A stretch of 64,000 nucleotides of DNA from Brumimicrobium sp051745635 (lineage in GTDB: Bacteria > Bacteroidota > Bacteroidia > Flavobacteriales_D > Crocinitomicaceae). The notes under the pieces are model-generated. The model did no database searches. It had not been told where the DNA came from and saw only the letters and a program-made list of their open reading frames with translations. Positions 62,417 to 64,000 of this stretch are shown here, piece by piece. Both the position numbers and the translations under genes were made by a program. The stretch lies in NCBI GenBank assembly GCA_051745635.1, contig JBNJEH010000007.1, positions 1-64,000 on the forward strand, given 5' to 3'. The first letter of the stretch is position 1. Each line of letters opens with the position of its first letter.

Positions 62417-62609
62417 GTGACTGCTATTGGATAAATTTTTCTAGAATTTTCGGATTAATTCTTAAATGGAATTTTACGAACCATCAGCATAGAAGTCACG
62501 AAAGAGCAAAAAGAAACAGTCTTTATTTTGTCAATCGGAAAACCTTAACATTTTTTCACGTATTTAACGTAACAAAAGAGGGAAATGCATGTTAATAATA
62601 TAAGTAGTA

Positions 62610-62671
62610 GTTAGGTTTCATAAGTAGTAGTGTGACAAAGGAGAAGGCGCCCGCTTTCTCCTTTGTTTTTT
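62610..62671 (+). ncRNA. Candidate small structured RNA, copy 2
   Basis: It has the same leader (preceded by a partial duplicate ATAAGTAGTAG), then a different 14-bp stem. Its arms are 62635-62648 and 62653-62666 with one G-U pair. The loop is again GCCC and a T-run follows. The core GGCGCCCGCT is nearly identical to copy 3 even though the outer stem differs. Confidence 0.6.
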
Positions 62672-63040
62672 ATAGATGCAGGGAATAAGGAAAATCATGG
62701 CGGTCCTCCACACTGCTCAGTTAACCCTCAGGAATCCAGCAAGACAATTAGGAATTGAATTTTTAGTCCAATTTAAAACCATCAAATTGTCGCTTGTCTA
62801 TGTGACCAAATTGGTACCGAAATGAACAGCAAGTGCGATAGTTTGGTCTCACTGTATATTTAATTGAATGCAGGATGAACATTTCAACGGCTATTCATTT
62901 AGCAATGATTAAATTCGTGATGAAAAGTGGATCAGCACCTTTTTCTTTGAAAGTGTTTGCCCCAATTTCCCGGAAAATATTAGGACCCTGCAATCATGTC
63001 ATATATTCAAGTTGGCACAATACTTGTAAAAGTTGATATC

Positions 63041-63109
63041 GTTAGGTTTCATAAGTAGTAGTGTTAGAATCGGAGGAATTGGCACCCGCTAATTCCTCCG
63101 ATTATTTTT
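63041..63109 (+). ncRNA. Candidate small structured RNA, copy 3
   Basis: It has the same leader and a 16-bp stem, with arms 63068-63083 and 63088-63103, one G-U pair and loop ACCC. ATTTTT follows. The core is GGCACCCGCT. It lies 175 bp before lepA, in the same direction. Confidence 0.6.
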
Positions 63110-63283
63110 CCATCGAACAACAGTATATCGCGCATGCTGCGAAATATCCCGGTAGATTTAGCAAGGCTCTGTATTTTCGCTGGCAATCTTGTCAATGAAT
63201 CACTGGATAAGTTATAGAATTACATTAAATTCGCAGAGAGAAATTGACCCCTTGAACAGGCGGTATTCGACAAACACATATCA

Positions 63284-64000
63284 ATGAAAAATATTCGAAA
63301 TTTTTGTATCATCGCCCACATTGACCACGGGAAAAGTACGCTGGCAGACAGAATGCTTCAAATGACCGGAACAATTTCCGATCGCGACATGCAGGAACAA
63401 GCGCTGGATGATATGGATCTGGAGCGGGAACGCGGCATAACGATTAAAAGTCACGCGATTCAAATGGATTATGAATACCAGGGTGAGAATTACAAATTGA
63501 ACCTGATTGACACTCCTGGTCACGTTGATTTCTCTTATGAAGTTTCCCGATCTATTGCCGCCTGCGAAGGAGCTTTGCTCATCGTAGATGCCTCACAAGG
63601 GATTGAAGCGCAGACGATTTCAAATTTATATTTGGCACTTGAACACGATTTGGAAATTATTCCCGTGCTGAACAAGATGGATTTACCAGGCGCTGAACCT
63701 GAAGAGGTGACGGATCAAATTGTTGAATTGATCGGTTGTGAAATAGAAGATGTGATTCCCGCTTCCGGAAAGACAGGTATGGGGGTAGAGAAAATTCTAG
63801 CGGCTGTCGTCGACCGCGTACCGGCACCGAGTGGAAATCCCGATGCTCCGCTTCAGGCAATGATCTTTGATTCTGTATTTAATCCATTTCGGGGGATTAT
63901 TGCTTATTACCGGGTGATGAACGGTTCTTTGGCCAAAGGAGAAAAAGTCCAGTTCGTGAATACGGGCAAATCGTATACTGCCGATGAAATTGGTATACTG
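63284..64000 (+). CDS. lepA: Elongation factor 4 (LepA), 3' end outside window
   Basis: 239 residues are visible from the ATG at 63284 and the gene runs off the right end. The GTPase domain is complete: G1 AHIDHGKST, G2 around ERGITI, G3 DTPGHVDF, G4 NKMDLP and G5 SGKTGMG. The LepA-type domain II then begins (GIIAYYRVMNGSLAKGEKV). EF4 acts on stalled or mistranslocated ribosomes. It is preceded by the hairpin-element region, the last copy of which lies just upstream. Confidence 0.96.
   Translation, partial: MKNIRNFCIIAHIDHGKSTLADRMLQMTGTISDRDMQEQALDDMDLERERGITIKSHAIQMDYEYQGENYKLNLIDTPGHVDFSYEVSRSIAACEGALLIVDASQGIEAQTISNLYLALEHDLEIIPVLNKMDLPGAEPEEVTDQIVELIGCEIEDVIPASGKTGMGVEKILAAVVDRVPAPSGNPDAPLQAMIFDSVFNPFRGIIAYYRVMNGSLAKGEKVQFVNTGKSYTADEIGIL

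Larger units (their letters stand above)
62078..63283. other. 1.2-kb gene-free region with terminator and three hairpin elements
   Basis: It holds the T9SS gene terminator (62103-62130) and three copies of a leader-plus-hairpin element (62349-62416, 62610-62671 and 63041-63109). Short open frames here (for example 62323-62595) run straight through the hairpins and have no coding signs. No other gene is apparent. Confidence 0.7.

Noticed and set aside
62323..62595. 90-residue open frame through the first hairpin element
   Set aside because: It runs across the leader and terminator-like hairpin, has no ribosome context and its composition is not coding-like.

Overview
This window comes from a chromosome of the phylum Bacteroidota, most likely order Flavobacteriales (Cryomorphaceae/Crocinitomicaceae-like; the family is an inference). 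The evidence is proteins with type IX secretion (T9SS) C-terminal sorting domains, a gliding-motility-type C-terminal domain, a beta-propeller/Y_Y_Y sensor, a DUF4175 gene, and promoters with the Bacteroidota -7 box TAnnTTTG. The genome is AT-rich and mostly lacks strong Shine-Dalgarno sequences. I support about 53 protein genes, one tRNA-Cys and several repeat and RNA-like elements. No rRNA, CRISPR array, phage or intact insertion sequence was seen.

Layout. 0-2.4 kb: a minus-strand operon of response regulator, dCMP deaminase and S41 peptidase. 2.6-7.3 kb: a T9SS-exported protein, then phosphosugar isomerase, lipB, a beta-lactamase-like hydrolase and a small conserved gene. 7.3-12.9 kb: a barrel protein, small orphans, holB, a very lysine-rich exported coiled coil and a tandem universal stress protein. 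13-17.4 kb: a 1298-residue membrane sensor fusing beta-propeller, adenylyl cyclase and HD domain, then ferritin. 17.9-27.9 kb: histidine kinase, RNase R, rpiB, a LytTR response regulator, an M23 peptidase, a TlpA lipoprotein and an ECF sigma/anti-sigma pair. 28-32 kb: an accessory patch with two toxin-antitoxin modules, flanking direct repeats and nearly 1 kb of gene-free DNA. 32-41 kb: tRNA-Cys, folB, gltX, DUF4175, a GHKL ATPase, ybeY, mnmG and a methyltransferase. 42-57 kb: nrdA/nrdB, comF, alkaline phosphatase, fbp-arsC-eamA, a Crp/ABC/Ppx operon and metG. 57-64 kb: an S9 peptidase, a T9SS cargo protein, a 1.2-kb intergenic region with three hairpin elements, and the start of lepA.

Three lines of evidence suggest the window lies near the replication origin. 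Two parS-like palindromes flank mnmG. A 700-bp gene-free AT-rich region at 21.8-22.5 kb holds iterated TATAAACA motifs and helically phased DnaA-box-like motifs. A perfect DnaA box sits upstream of nrdBA. None of this proves an origin, and the phased array could instead be an operator for the adjacent LytTR regulator.

The most novel-looking signal is the three-copy element at 62.35-63.11 kb. A nearly invariant leader precedes stems whose sequences differ but pair throughout, with a C-rich loop and a T-rich tail. This pattern suggests a family of small structured RNAs. Other points of interest are a dispersed ~190-bp MITE-like repeat (three copies), a predicted anti-sigma factor ending in a gliding-motility-type domain, the cyclase-HD fusion and the repeat-flanked toxin-antitoxin patch.
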